From Globodera rostochiensis (Eukaryota; Nematoda; Chromadorea; Rhabditida; Heteroderidae): 64,000 nucleotides of DNA. The translations under genes and the position numbers were made by a program. The stretch spans positions 310,001-374,000 of the forward strand of contig JAEVLN010000021.1 in the NCBI GenBank assembly GCA_018350325.1, given 5' to 3'. The notes under the pieces were generated by a model. It searched no databases and was not told the DNA's origin. It saw only the letters and a program-made list of their open reading frames with translations. Positions 31,005-41,445 of this stretch are shown here, piece by piece. Every line of letters begins with the position of its first letter. Positions within the stretch are counted from its first letter, which is position 1.

Positions 31005-31098
31005 TTAACATCTTTTAAGTAATTGGTGGCTTAGTGGTTTGTCTTTTCGGCAACTCTTATGTTATGTGTTGGGTTCGAACCTGCTTTAGTACAAGCAT
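31005..31098 (+). repeat. tRNA-like sequence with A and B boxes
   Basis: TGGCTTAGTGG (about 31,027) and GGTTCGAACC (about 31,071) at tRNA-like spacing, preceded by TTTCAATCTTTTTTAACAT as at 28.65 kb. SINE-like. Confidence 0.5.
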
Positions 31099-31222
31099 TC
31101 CTCCGCTTACATACGACCCCCCAATTCGCAAAAATAAATTGGATTTCTGAAAATTCAAAAATCGGCAAATTATCGAAATATTACACAACTTAGCAATAAA
31201 AAATTTTTGGCATTAAATTCAT

Positions 31223-31384
31223 ATATTTACTAGAGCCCGGACTTTTGAAAAATCCGAGACCGAGATCGAGCTTTGACTTGAAATTTCGAGAGTCCAGGTC
31301 TCGGAGTTTTCGCCAAATTTCCGAGATTCGAGACCTGGCTCTCAGAAAATCTCGGTCGGAGTTCTCACCGGGCTTATTATTTAC
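31223..31384. mobile_element. 146-bp hAT MITE, CTCGG/CCGAG echo
   Basis: Element 31,231-31,376 with ends TAGAGCCCGG and CCGGGCTTA. Flanks ATATTTAC (31,223-31,230) and TTATTTAC (31,377-31,384) form an 8-bp duplication with one change. The interior repeats CCGAGAC / GTCTCGG words, the same word as the truncated copy at 14,114. Confidence 0.72.
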
Positions 31385-31574
31385 GCACCTAAAAAATATT
31401 CCTAATTTTTTTCTGATTTTAGCCGGTATTCCTGATTTTTGGGTTTAACAGGTGGCTACCCTGAAATTAATATTATTCATGGATTTATGATGACTGGTCA
31501 GAAAAATGCTTTGAATAAAACTTTTATTAAAAAATTTAAAAAATCGGAAATTTGGGCATTTTCTTATGTTTTCT

Positions 31575-31715
31575 AAAATTTTTTGGGGTTTGTACAAAAT
31601 TTTGGGTTTTGTCAACCCAAAAAAACCCAAACCCCAAAAAATGACCAAAAAATTTTTGGGTTTTGGGTCAGATGAAGCAAAACCCAAAAAAAAACCAAAA
31701 CCCAAAGACCATTTC
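31575..31715. mobile_element. GGGTTTTGG echo block, second copy
   Basis: Related to 30,776-30,930 (shared TTTTTGGGTTTTGGGTC followed by AGCAAAACCC). No termini defined. Confidence 0.5.
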
Positions 31716-32844
31716 AATCTCATTCGATGTTTTTAATTTTTGTGAAGTATAAGAAATTTGGAAAACTTTTAGTAAAGCTTTTTTTGTTGGCTTTAAAAAA
31801 TTATCGATAATTAAACGTGTAAATGTATCGACATTTTTTAGTATTTTTTTATCTTTTATGAAATTCTGTCGATTTGTTGTATAGCTCCTGTCATTTTAAA
31901 AGACAGTAAATAATTATTGACGGTTAAAGGATGTTAACTTTTTTCAGGTTTTTTATTTATTTAGAAACCAATAATGAATATTTTTTTATTAAAGATTAAA
32001 AATACAAAACTATATTATGAAAGTTGACATTGCAAGCCTTTTTTATTTATGTTTCTTTGTTGTATCGCGTTTATTGATTTATTTTTTGAACTTACTTTGT
32101 TTTTATCCAATAAAAAGTAATGGTCTAAAAACCCCAAACAAAAAGTGAATTTAAAGTTAAAAGGCTATTAGTCATGTGCCGCCAAGACCAGCTTAGGCTG
32201 TGGTATAATATCCTCTCATTTTAATTATTGTTTTAAAATATATTAAGCTATTTTAAAGATTCTAGAAATTATGGAATAGTCCATGTACTAAGGTTTAGTA
32301 TCTAGAAAAACGATAAACAAAAATCAAATAAAAAGGTTTTAGTTAACATCCCTAAAAAATAGTACCAATTGTTATAATTGTTCAGTTGGTTATCAGTAGG
32401 GCGGTGACATTTTTAGCCACTAAAAACTGAAATATGCACCTAAACTTGACACCAATAACCACGAAATATGAGCTAAAATCATCAAAATGTTCCGTTTTGC
32501 CTGAAAATGCAAAATTAAAAACGCCTACATGCTAATGTTAAATTTCACAATTAACTCATTTTTATTAGAATTTGCTAACAAATTGTTTTTTTAAACTTTT
32601 TAATAATTTTATATTGGGTTATTCAAAGATATTTGTTGCTATTTTGTTGATTTTCTCCATTAAATATTTATGCTAATATGATTTTTCTTCAATAATGGAT
32701 TCTTTGATTTTTTAAATTAGGTTAAAATACATGCGCAATTCGAAATTTATTGTTATTTATGATGCTTTAAATGTTTACAGTTGAATAAAGGAACTTAAAG
32801 TTGAATTTTATTAAATGCTATTTTGAGCTGCAAATATATAGAAT
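31716..32844. other. AT-rich DNA
   Basis: A small island at about 32,160-32,215 has a minus-strand frame EDIIPQPKLVLAAHD then stop. At 32,396 TAGGGCGGTGACATTTTTAG resembles a hAT terminus without partner. Otherwise A/T-rich. Confidence 0.35.
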
Positions 32845-33104
32845 TTATTTAGTTAATGTTGTAAAGTACAGTACATTATGATTTTGAACAAGTTTTTCGG
32901 AAATTTTGCTATTTTTAGTTTCATTCATGGTCATAATGTGCTCAATGGTCCATAGCTTATTAAAATATCCTTCGCAGTTTCCGCTTAAAAAAAATCTGTA
33001 ACTCCCCACAGTTTTCTTTGTCCGCACGCCAGAATAAAACATGCCCATAAGTTTCTGGGTTTCAATGTCTTTTCCTTGAATGCCATTATTAAAGTATTCA
33101 TTAA
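32845..33104 (-). CDS. candidate terminal exon, about 85 codons
   Basis: The minus strand is open from CTTTTAAG (33,106) to TAA 32,845-32,847: NEYFNNGIQGKDIETQKLMG, then MFYSGVRTKKTVGSYRFFLS, GNCEGYFNKLWTIEHIMTMN and a more A/T-rich tail. The first 60 codons have balanced, protein-like composition (Trp, Cys, Tyr, Gly) and raised GC, and the opening follows an acceptor. This is one of the longest exon candidates outside transposons. No family recognised; the second half may be past the true end if a donor was missed. Confidence 0.5.
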
Positions 33105-34238
33105 CTTAAAAGCCGCAAATAACTTTTTAAAATAATTTTTACTTGTCATGTATTTTGATCAATTTGACGTCGTCCTCTTAATTGTTCTTGTCAAACGTAA
33201 TTTAGGTTGCTTTTTCAAAAAAATTTATTTGTTTATTTTTTATTAATAAGTTTAAACAGCTAAACGTGATTTTTTATTTTTTAAATTTTAACAACCAACT
33301 AACTATGGACAATTTTGGTAAGTTTTACAACTTTATTTGTTTATTAATCGGTAGGTTTACTTTTTTCTGATTAAATATGTCGCAGACTTAACCCATTATT
33401 TTAAATTAGTTTAAATATTTCTTTTTTATGTAATAAATTATACATAAAAGTTTCTTCTAATATTTTGTAGAAATTATTAGTAACTTTTTTTACTAACAAA
33501 AAAAAAAGATTTGAAAATGTAAGTCGCTAAAAACTTATTCTAAAGCAATGGCTGATATCAATCTCTGAAAAAAACAAAATTACAACTTTTTATCAAATGA
33601 AAAAATTACGGGAAAACCATTACTTACCGGACAGTAATTAAAACATCACCGGATTGTTTATTTACTCATTGCGCCAAACTATAGTTAATATCGGCATTAA
33701 TGATTTTTTTTCATTTAAATACGTTTAGGTAAGTTTAAATAATTTCATTAATATATTGTCGACTCATATTAATTAATTGCGGCATTAATGCGTGGGGTCA
33801 AAGCTTAATGCCTATTTGTTTTATTGTTTTTGAGTCAATTAATTCTTTATTAAATAAATATTTATATTTTGCGTTCAAGTTTCTTCTCAACAATTTTTTG
33901 GAAATTTTTGTTCTTTATCATTATTAAACGTTATATTTGAAGGATTTTTTATCCAGAAAAAAATAAATACAGTTTGTGCCTCAATCGCGATCAAAATATT
34001 CTATAAGGCGAAACCAAATAGAAATTATATTTTAAAAATTAATAAGCAGCTTTTCCAATACACACGTGATAACATGTTGTAAAAACTTGTAAAAAATTTA
34101 AAACATATAAAAATTGAAAATCAATAAAAAAATCAATAAAACTATACCAGTTATGTTTTAATAATACAAAATGTTTTCTAAAATTTGTGGAAAAAACAAA
34201 AACTTAGAGCATTAAACCTGAAATGTATTTGCTAAAAT
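33105..34238. other. AT-rich with two splice-site-like scraps
   Basis: 33,305-33,317 reads ATGGACAATTTTG|GTAAGTTTT (a five-codon first exon would be possible on +). On the minus strand TTAATTACTGTCCG|GTAAGT at about 33,625-33,660 follows SGDVLITV. Both have ideal donors but too little coding sequence to trust. Confidence 0.3.
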
Positions 34239-34364
34239 ATGAAAGTAAGCATTTTAATTTTGATTATAGTCTTCTTTAAATCAAATTCGGACCAAGCACT
34301 GGAAGACAAAAAAGAAGAAAATACATTGATATTGGTAGCTGAACGACATCATCTACGTACGTGA
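34239..34364 (+). CDS. 41-codon ORF with signal peptide, or first exon of a secreted protein
   Basis: ATG opens MKVSILILIIVFFKSNSDQA, a textbook signal peptide (Lys, hydrophobic core, small/polar exit), then an acidic stretch (LEDKKEENTLILVAERHH) and TGA at 34,362-34,364. CTAC|GTACGTGAAG near the end could be a donor, in which case more exons follow. Short secreted peptides of this kind are common in nematodes (neuropeptide precursors, effectors); no processing sites specify which. Function not assigned. Confidence 0.45.
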   Translation: MKVSILILIIVFFKSNSDQALEDKKEENTLILVAERHHLRT

Positions 34365-35177
34365 AGAGGAGAAGCACCAAAGCATGTATTTTTGAAAAAA
34401 TTCAATTAATTAGCATAATAATAAAAGACATTATTAAACGGTATATTTAGTAAATTTAAACTTGTATAAACAGAAGAAATATAATATAAGTCTTTAATAG
34501 TTAATCAAAATACCTTTAATTTAATTTCATAATTATAGTCACAAGTTATAAATTGAGAAAGCCCAATTTAAATTATTAATGTTGCTCATTCGTTTTAATA
34601 ATAAATTAAAAAGTATGAAAAATGTTGATCAATTTAAACTGGCTGGCATTCCTAGTAAATTGATTACTAAATACGAAATCGTTTTTGAAATAAACTGAAG
34701 ATAATGTTACAAATATAAAATGTTCTAAACAATTTTTTACTTTAATATCAAATGTTGTAAAAAATGTATAAGCACCCAAAATCCTTTACCATACCATGAC
34801 CATGAAAAATGAATATTTTAACAATACTAAATACTTTTAAAATAATGGACTTTATAAATGCAAAAACTGTGTTTTTAATTTTAGCTTAAAGCAAATAAAT
34901 ATTCAGCTTGGTCATAATTTTGTAAATTTACAATTTTTTGAAATTTCTGGAATTACTAAAACATGACCAAAAAACAATATTATCCAAAAAATTTTGATTT
35001 CCAAAATAACCAATGATTTAAACGAAAAAAGATTGATCGCTTTGCTCAAATATAAAAGTATAAAAAAAGTAACATTTAAAAACATTTTTATTAGTAGAAT
35101 CTTTTAATTTTTCCATTAAAAGAAGTATTAATTATTAAAAAAAAAATCGACAAAAAAAAAATGTAATAAAATTTAAG
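34365..35177. other. AT-rich non-coding DNA
   Basis: No supported feature. Confidence 0.5.
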
Positions 35178-35229
35178 GATGTCGTTTGAAGACTTTGTGA
35201 AATGCTTCAACAGACTTGACATATGCTAA
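35178..35229 (+). pseudogene. calpain-like exon fragment with in-frame stop, or antisense coincidence
   Basis: After ATTTAAG, a leading G and ATG give MSFEDFVKCFNRLDIC, then TAA. Calpain protease domains carry W-M-S-F-x-D-F-x3-F-x-R-L-x-I-C-N-L at the end of the catalytic core; the phase (TG|G for Trp) also fits a split W codon. The stop stands where Asn is expected. The minus strand across the same bases has a clean 30-codon frame (HFLDFAHNFGRKLAYVKSVE then AFHKVFKRHP, stop 35,173-35,175), so the calpain match could be fortuitous. Confidence 0.3.
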
Positions 35230-35286
35230 CTTGCGCCCGAAGTTATGGGCAAAGTCCAAGAAATGTCAAATTCTTCTCAAATATAA

Positions 35287-35501
35287 TTATTTAAAATACA
35301 TGATAAAGTCCAACGTATGGATTGGACCATGCGCAGAGATGTTCATCAAGTTAAGCAAAAAAAGACTGTAAAATGAACGTTAATTTAAAGATTATTTTGA
35401 CTTCAAAAATTTTATAAACTTTGTATTAGAAATATAAAAAAACACCTGATGATGGAGAACACTCGTTCCTTGTCGACAGCAATTTTCGATTCATTCAGAA
35501 T
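35287..35501 (-). CDS. two-exon gene end, phase-consistent splice
   Basis: Minus strand. Exon 35,446-35,501 follows CTTTTTAG and reads ILNESKIAVDKERVFSII, ending AG|GTGTTT. Exon 35,287-35,365 follows TTTTACAG, supplies the T that completes AGT (Ser), and reads LFLLNLMNISAHGPIHTLDF then IMYFK and TAA. Both splice sites and the phase agree, giving a continuous segment of 44 residues. The C-terminal part is hydrophobic. Upstream exons not found; family unknown. Confidence 0.48.
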
Positions 35502-35509
35502 CTAAAAAG

Positions 35510-36165
35510 TTTATAAAAAATTTATTATATAATAGAAGGCATCGCGTCGCAATTTGTGCATAAAAAAATAATTATTAATTCTTTTAAACATAATGTTACT
35601 TCTATATTGTTTATAAAAAAGATTTAAAGAATGAAACAATTAAAATTCTAAAAAAATAGAATTTATACTGCAACTAAAAATTATATAAAATGTTTTTATC
35701 AAAAAAAAAAAACATTATTAAAAAGGTGCGTTCTAATTATCAACTAGGATTTTAAAAAACTAAACGAAAAATAGAACCATTATTAGCAATTAAACTTCCA
35801 AAAATTTGCATCGAACATATTAGTGTTACTCATTAATAAGAAATCATGCTAAAATCATAAAATTAAAATACAGTTTTAAAAATAAACATCAGGTCCGATC
35901 ACGCGAACCAAAACGCCAAAACAACCAAACATTAATATTTATTCAGATTATAAAGATTTGAATTTAAGATTTTTTACAACTTCATAAAATTTATTTATTA
36001 ATGTTGCTATTTTTATTAATAAATGTATTTTTGGTGACTTCAAAGTATGTTTAATGATTGAAAACAAATTGAATCTGCATTTTTTTAAAGGAGACTTGAT
36101 TCAATTAATCAGCGGGATATTTATTCTTTTGTTTATATTATCTTAACATCAATCTTTTTTGTAAG
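35510..36165. other. AT-rich, small island at 35,890
   Basis: 35,880-35,945 contains a minus-strand frame MFGCFGVLVRVIGPDVYF ending in stop. Unsupported otherwise. Confidence 0.35.
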
Positions 36166-36291
36166 TACACATTGCGAACGCATAAGTGCAACCCTCCCAG
36201 GCGTGGTTTTTATCGCTTAATGGCAATCAAATCAGTTAAAAATGGCATATACAACTACAACCAGCCCAAATATAGACAAATGTTCTCATAG
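36166..36291 (+). CDS. candidate terminal exon, 41 codons, basic
   Basis: TTTTTTGTAAG is followed by YTLRTHKCNPPRRGFYRLMA and then IKSVKNGIYNYNQPKYRQMF S and TAG at 36,289-36,291. The frame is open further upstream too. Basic, Tyr/Asn/Arg-rich composition could suit a mitochondrial or ribosomal protein, but no family is recognised. Confidence 0.45.
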   Translation, partial: YTLRTHKCNPPRRGFYRLMAIKSVKNGIYNYNQPKYRQMFS

Positions 36292-36619
36292 CATTCTGTA
36301 GTTAATTTAAAGGCACGTTCTATTTCACAGACATTTAGTTTCAGTGGTTTTGATACTATTATTATAACTATCTTTAGAAAAATGTTTGGCTATTCTGGTT
36401 AGCACTTAAATTTAATTATTTTGTTTTTAATTTTGGTTTACGTTTTTACAATTGATATCTATATAAATTAATGTTATTAAATGATGTTTGCAAATATAAT
36501 TGATTTGTATCATTTAAATTGAAATTATTTGAAGTTTGCATTTCAAAAAGTGAACAAATTGCAATTGGGCATAGATTCACGCATAACATTTCTAAATTGT
36601 AATTATACATTTAACATAG

Positions 36620-36689
36620 ATAATATACCACTGCGCACGGGCCAAAATTCATGAAAAGCCGAGAGAGGTTCCGGCAGTCGACTGGAATC
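36620..36689 (+). CDS. candidate exon, strand uncertain
   Basis: TTTAACATAG opens IIYHCARAKIHEKPREVPAV then DWN and a C|GTACGT donor. The complement also has TTCCAG followed by DCRNLSRLFMNFGPCAVVYY. GC-rich island; a real exon is likely, strand unresolved. Confidence 0.35.
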
Positions 36690-36913
36690 GTACGTATCGG
36701 GCGGTTATATATTTCAAATTAAATTATGTATTTATTTTGCATTGAAGTTGAAACAATTGTGTTTTATTATTGATAAACTAATAAATTGTAATTGATTTTG
36801 TTATACATTCAAAGATTTATTAATATTAATAATAATGTTTAAGATTTTATTTTTTGATTAATAGATTATATTTTTGATTTTGCTGTACTTTATTGACCAT
36901 TTAAAAATTTTAG

Positions 36914-37013
36914 GGTGTTTTTATATTTATTTGTTTAAACTCGTGAATTTCGGCGCAATGTACTCGTCGATCTATTTTTCCGTGCTATCTACACTAGCAA
37001 AGTCGAGGCAAAG
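36914..37013 (+). CDS. candidate internal exon, membrane-like
   Basis: TTTTAG acceptor (to 36,913) and AAAG|GTATAA donor bracket a frame CFYIYLFKLVNFGAMYSSIY then FSVLSTLAKSRQR. Alternatively translation starts at the ATG at 36,958 (MYSSIYFSVLSTLAKSRQ) as a first exon. Hydrophobic followed by basic residues suggests a membrane segment or targeting sequence. Confidence 0.45.
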
Positions 37014-37301
37014 GTATAACTTTTTTTCATTAACTAAAGGAAAGAAGTGCCAAGGATTTTAATGACAATTGCTGCAATACAAAGTTATTTTATATATTAT
37101 GCGATTTAAGCTTTTGCCAATTTGATTCATTAATTTATTTATAATTCACTTTTTACAAAATATAAAAATATTCGAGCAGGCAAATTAATTAATTTTTTCT
37201 AATTTCTTTAAAAAGTTTGAATTTTTCCTTATTGAAAGATGGTTCTATTAATTGATTTGTTTCATTATATTTACTTTTATTTAATTATAAAATATTTTAA
37301 A
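37014..37301. other. AT-rich, probably intronic
   Basis: Follows a donor site; no further exon seen. Confidence 0.4.
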
Positions 37302-37346
37302 ATGCCCGAGAAAAATGGAAGTGATGCAGTCGAGAAGGCGACGTAA
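37302..37346 (+). CDS. 14-codon micro-ORF or first exon
   Basis: AAAATG opens MPEKNGSDAVEKAT then TAA; GCGAC|GTAATA at the end resembles a donor, so this may be a short first exon. Hydrophilic. Confidence 0.3.
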   Translation: MPEKNGSDAVEKAT

Positions 37347-37801
37347 TAATAATAAAAAACGATAAAATTTCATAAATGTATATTTTAATTGAAATAGCGC
37401 AATTTTAAAATTTCTCCTTTGTATTTATTAATATATTATTCACTTTTTGCTTGATTGCATAATTTTTTTTGTTTTAATTATTCTTTTGTTACTTTTTCAA
37501 TTTATCAAACATGCAGTTAGTTGCTTTTGACTAAAATTTCACGATCACAAGTATTAATTGAATAAAACTTAGAAAAACTGACAATAATATTTCTTTAAAA
37601 TATAATTGTTATTTTCTATTTTTTGATATTTACGATTTAATTATTTGATTTTTGAATGTTTTAATACAGGAAAAATTATAAACATTTTGTTATCGTTTAT
37701 TATTGAATTTTTAATGTTCTCGGATAAATCTCCGCCAAACAATAATTATTTTCAAGTTTATAATATTGTGTAACAAGTTATCTCAAGGGTTACGGTTTTA
37801 G
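37347..37801. other. AT-rich DNA
   Basis: No supported feature. Confidence 0.5.
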
Positions 37802-37881
37802 CCCCATTCGAAACTTCGCTCCATCCTCGATTAAATGCTTCCGGGTATTTGCCGGTTTTGCCAATTCATTTACATCATTGA
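37802..37881 (+). CDS. candidate exon after a strong acceptor
   Basis: ACGGTTTTAG is followed by two usable frames: PFETSLHPRLNASGYLPVLP IHLHH then TGA (37,879-37,881) as a terminal exon, or PIRNFAPSSIKCFR to a CGG|GTATTT donor as an internal exon. Identity unknown. Confidence 0.4.
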
Positions 37882-38607
37882 ATATTTTTCTTCTTTTTAA
37901 ATCTTAATTCGAGTCTTTCGCATTTTCCATTGACCTTTTAAGAGTCGTACATTAAAGTTAATTGAATAGTTTTATTATTTTACTATCGCTTTTTTTAGCA
38001 GTTTAATATAAATGGTCTGCCAATTTTTTAAATCAAATATGAATTCGTTCGTACAAATAGTGACTCATTTAACACTTAATAAGGTTTTTTTTATTTGCTG
38101 GTTTAGAGATTCATTCTTTTAGGCTTTGGCTTTTTGTGCAAATTTTAACTAAAGCAAAATGATATCTTTAAAATTATACTATAAAGAGGTCTATTTCTGA
38201 TGTATATGATAAATAATAGGAGTTTATTAATAATTAAATTATAAATTTAAAGCAACGGCGCTTTTAAAAAGCCTAAAAATTAAATAACACAAAAATCTTA
38301 AAACTTAGTTAACAGTAAATCACACAAACAAATTTATTCAAGAATAAAATATTGAATTGATTAAAGATTAGTTTGTTTTATAATAGCTTTTTTAATAGTT
38401 TTGAAATGACTTTTATCATTCAAGAAGTAATTTTAGTTGGAAATTTAATTTTATTAAATACAGTTAGAATTTATTATATTTATTTGGAAGGATTTTTATT
38501 AAGATCGGTGTTTTCTATATATTTCAAATACTCAACACATAGGACACGATTCCATTTAAACTACTTATCAATTTATGATGTTTTTGTCCTATCTTTTTGT
38601 TATAACG
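37882..38607. other. AT-rich DNA
   Basis: An 84-codon + frame at 38,373-38,627 is Phe/Ile/Leu/Tyr-rich at background GC; not supported as a gene. Confidence 0.5.
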
Positions 38608-38691
38608 TTAACAGAAAAAACATTTAGCAAAAGTGATAATGTGAACAGACGCGGAAAAAAAGTCCTGTGAGGCGATTTTGACGGTTTCCAT
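38608..38691 (-). CDS. candidate 27-codon ORF
   Basis: The minus strand reads METVKIASQDFFSASVHIIT then FAKCFFC and TAA. A GC-richer first half. No further evidence. Confidence 0.28.
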   Translation of the reverse strand: METVKIASQDFFSASVHIITFAKCFFC

Positions 38692-38765
38692 GAAATGTAA
38701 AATGAAATTTAGCAAATTAGCTAAGAAATTATTTATTTGCTTTTTCAATCTCTGATTAGCACAAC

Positions 38766-38935
38766 AGTTGTCAAAATAACGAAATACCAAAAAATACCGC
38801 GGTATTTAGAAATGGCTCGGCACGGTATTTCGGTAAAATACCGAAAAAATACCGAAATTCCAAAAAAAATTCTAAAAATACCGCGGTAATACCAAAAAAA
38901 ATACCGCGGTATTACCGTACCGTGCCGAACACTAA
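38766..38935. mobile_element. echo-type MITE, ATACCGCGGTAT word
   Basis: AATACCGCGGTATT and TACCGAAA words repeat in both orientations. CTCGGCACGGTA (38,814) and its inverse TACCGTGCCGAA (38,917) look like termini, with TAGAAATGG / CACTAATATG outside. No clear duplication. Confidence 0.55.
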
Positions 38936-39852
38936 TATGTAGGACTCTCAGCATATTTCTTATTTCCCCAAAAATTTCGCCAAGTGACACAATATATTAA
39001 ACAACTAAATAAAAAATTAAATTGCCGTGAGGCAAAGCGATTGACACGCTTTTTATCCTTTTAAACATTTTGGACCACAACCAAACACAAAAATAAAGGC
39101 AAACGTCATTATTGTCTACAAAAGATAAAATCATTAAAGCTTAAAAATATTAATATTAAATTGCACATAAACGTTTTTTGAATGGTTGAAAAATAATATT
39201 AAAATATTTAATACATACAAGTAAAATAACAAATGACAAACTCCCGAATATATAAAAAAGGCTTATTAAATGCCGACCTTGTAATTTAAAAATTTGGCTA
39301 CACAAATATCAAAAAACATATTTAATCAATCAATTTTTAATTTGTTCGCGAATAAAAAAATTAATAGTAAATTCTTCATTTCTCCTCTATTCCAATCGGG
39401 CGTGATGTGTAACTGCTTTCTCAAATTTGTTTATAAGTTTAACTTATTTAACCTGTTTATAATTATTGTAATTAATCATCTAGCGTTTAATTAAAATACA
39501 TTTTAATTGTTCTATTTAGAATTAAAGTTTAATTATTATTGAATTGGTAAAAAGAAGATAGCAGAACAAAATATCTTTTCTCTATTCTTTATTTTTACAA
39601 TTTATAAAAACATTTGAAGAACTAACTTCTGTACTCGATACTATCAAAATATAATATGTATACCTAATACAAAAAATCGCCGTCCTGCGCACAACAAAAA
39701 GTCCCGTAAGGCAATCAAAGAAAATTATGTTAAACCTAAAGAAGTATACAATATAAAAAGGTGCTAAATAATAAAATTGGATTTAAATAAAATATTTAAG
39801 TAATTTAGAGCGAAATAATAAACTAAATTACAAGTAATATTTAAAAGATAAC
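38936..39852. other. AT-rich DNA
   Basis: A Lys/Arg-rich + frame at about 39,668-39,755 (IQKIAVLRTTKSPVRQSKKI) is the only stretch above background. Confidence 0.35.
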
Positions 39853-39914
39853 TTAGATAAATGATTTTTCTGTGGCGATTTGGAAGACAATATCAGCATA
39901 TTTGAGTATCAGGC
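39853..39914 (-). CDS. candidate terminal exon, strand uncertain
   Basis: The minus strand has TTTTGTCCAG then LILKYADIVFQIATEKSFI and TAA. The + strand is also open through DLEDNISIFEYQAWTKLESK. Good acceptor on minus; no family. Confidence 0.35.
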
Positions 39915-40082
39915 CTGGACAAAATTGGAAAGCAAAAGGAGGAAAGTGAAACATGAAAAAAATGGATGCACTCAAAAACTCTTAAAATAAATTTAAAAAA
40001 AAGAATTTATAAAATTGATGAGTGGATTAACTTAATTAAGTTAATGTTAAGAATGGCTTAGAAAAAGTTTGGCTTTTGTAAG

Positions 40083-40151
40083 GCCTATATGCGTGTGGGT
40101 GTTTCTTTAAAACTCAAGATGGCGAATCAAGAATGCATAGGCCACAAATGA
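40083..40151 (+). CDS. candidate terminal exon
   Basis: TTTTGTAAG precedes AYMRVGVSLKLKMANQECIG HK and TGA. Short but balanced composition. Confidence 0.33.
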   Translation, partial: AYMRVGVSLKLKMANQECIGHK

Positions 40152-40269
40152 CCTCATTATAAAAAATCTATAAGATAAAATTCTTATTTTCTATTATACT
40201 TTACTGCGTATTATAATCCGTTAATAATATGACTTTAAAACACCTATGAGCAAATTATCTTTGCTTTAG

Positions 40270-40311
40270 CCTGACAGTGGCTGGTTGTTCTTCCGTGCTT
40301 TGAAACGTTAA
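40270..40311 (+). CDS. candidate short terminal exon
   Basis: TTTGCTTTAG precedes PDSGWLFFRALKR and TAA; AAAC|GTTAAA could instead be a donor. Confidence 0.33.
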   Translation, partial: PDSGWLFFRALKR

Positions 40312-41130
40312 AAAGGCGATCTATAAAAAAACAATTGTTGCATATAAAATTACATATAAAAACTACCAATGTGACCTGCGCAATATTAAATCAATTTCAT
40401 AATAAATTTGTTGAATAATAATTAAAAAATTAAACAAAACGCAAATAATAATATAATAAATAAAATAGTTAACAAAAACAGTTAAAAACTGATTCTAATA
40501 TTTAAAACAAAAATAAAAATTTTTATACAAGAATCGATACAAAAAATGTATGAAAATAATAAATTATTTGACTTAATAAGAAGAGAAATTAAATTTAATT
40601 ACATAGGAATACAACATACAAGACGCAAGAGAGAAACGATACTACAGACACGATAAATGCGTATAAAAGGCAATCAAAACAATTTGTGTAAAGTTAGACT
40701 TTAGATTAATATTTCAATACCTTAAGTTGTTTTTTTATTATACAACAATATCAAAATATTTGATAATTACGTCAACTATTAAACAAATCAAAGCTTTAAA
40801 ATAAAACATTTACAAATTCGCGCGAAATATTTTACCTGAATAATCTAAGAATAAAGAAAAAGATGCATTTATTTAAAAACAACGAAAATATTTTTTTTGA
40901 ATAAAACTTTTATTAATTCTACTTAAATCATATTTTCTTGAAAATATGTTAACATATCTATGAATTGAAAAATAATTAAATCTTTCTATTAGTGAAAACT
41001 GTTAAAAAAAATAAAAGCGATTAATCAACAGACATTTGATGTATTTGACTTGGTTGAATTGCTACGCAAGAACCTTTCATGCTCAGAAATAGAATATTTT
41101 TAATTACATAGCGTAACTAAATACATATAA
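40312..41130. other. AT-rich DNA
   Basis: No supported feature. Confidence 0.5.
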
Positions 41131-41445
41131 ATTGAACATTTAAAAAGGAGTGAGAGGATAACAACCACAACGGGGCCGGCTCGAAAGCAGGCCAGCTATA
41201 AAATTTTAGATAGCCCAAAAAATAAAATAAAGAAATTTAACGAAAATAACCAAAAAATTGATTTAATATTTTACGTTAAAAGTTTAAATAAATATACAAA
41301 TGAATTCAAATTTTTTAAAAGTCATACTATAACTTTATTCCAATTCACAAAAAAAGAGCTATTCAATTATTATATTGACATAAAACAAAGGCAAGGAAAT
41401 ATGTACGAAATTTTAACCGAGATTCATAAAATAAATCGTCTTTAA
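41131..41445 (+). CDS. 105-codon open frame without Met: probable terminal exon
   Basis: A single + frame is open from just after TAA (41,128-41,130) to TAA at 41,443-41,445, in sequence so A/T-rich that stops normally appear about every ten codons. It reads IEHLKRSERITTTTGPARKQ then ASYKILDSPKNKIKKFNENN, QKIDLIFYVKSLNKYTNEFK, FFKSHTITLFQFTKKELFNY and ends EILTEIHKINRL. Only one internal Met is present near the end, as expected for a downstream exon; acceptors such as GGAG| or GAGAG| lie at 41,148-41,156. Lys/Asn-rich with charged helical segments. Family unknown. Confidence 0.5.
   Translation: MEHLKRSERITTTTGPARKQASYKILDSPKNKIKKFNENNQKIDLIFYVKSLNKYTNEFKFFKSHTITLFQFTKKELFNYYIDIKQRQGNMYEILTEIHKINRL

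Noticed and set aside
28641..31098. Functional tRNA genes at 28.7 and 31.0 kb
   Set aside because: A and B boxes fit, but T-stem pairing fails and no acceptor stem is seen. Classed as tRNA-derived repeats.
30726..31723. Minus and plus frames with KTQKFFGFSFFF-type peptides
   Set aside because: Translations of the GGGTTTTGG echo; present on both strands with no start or splice logic.
33305..33317. Five-codon first exon ATGGACAATTTTG|GTAAGT
   Set aside because: The donor is ideal but four codons carry no coding evidence; kept only as a note in the spacer entry.
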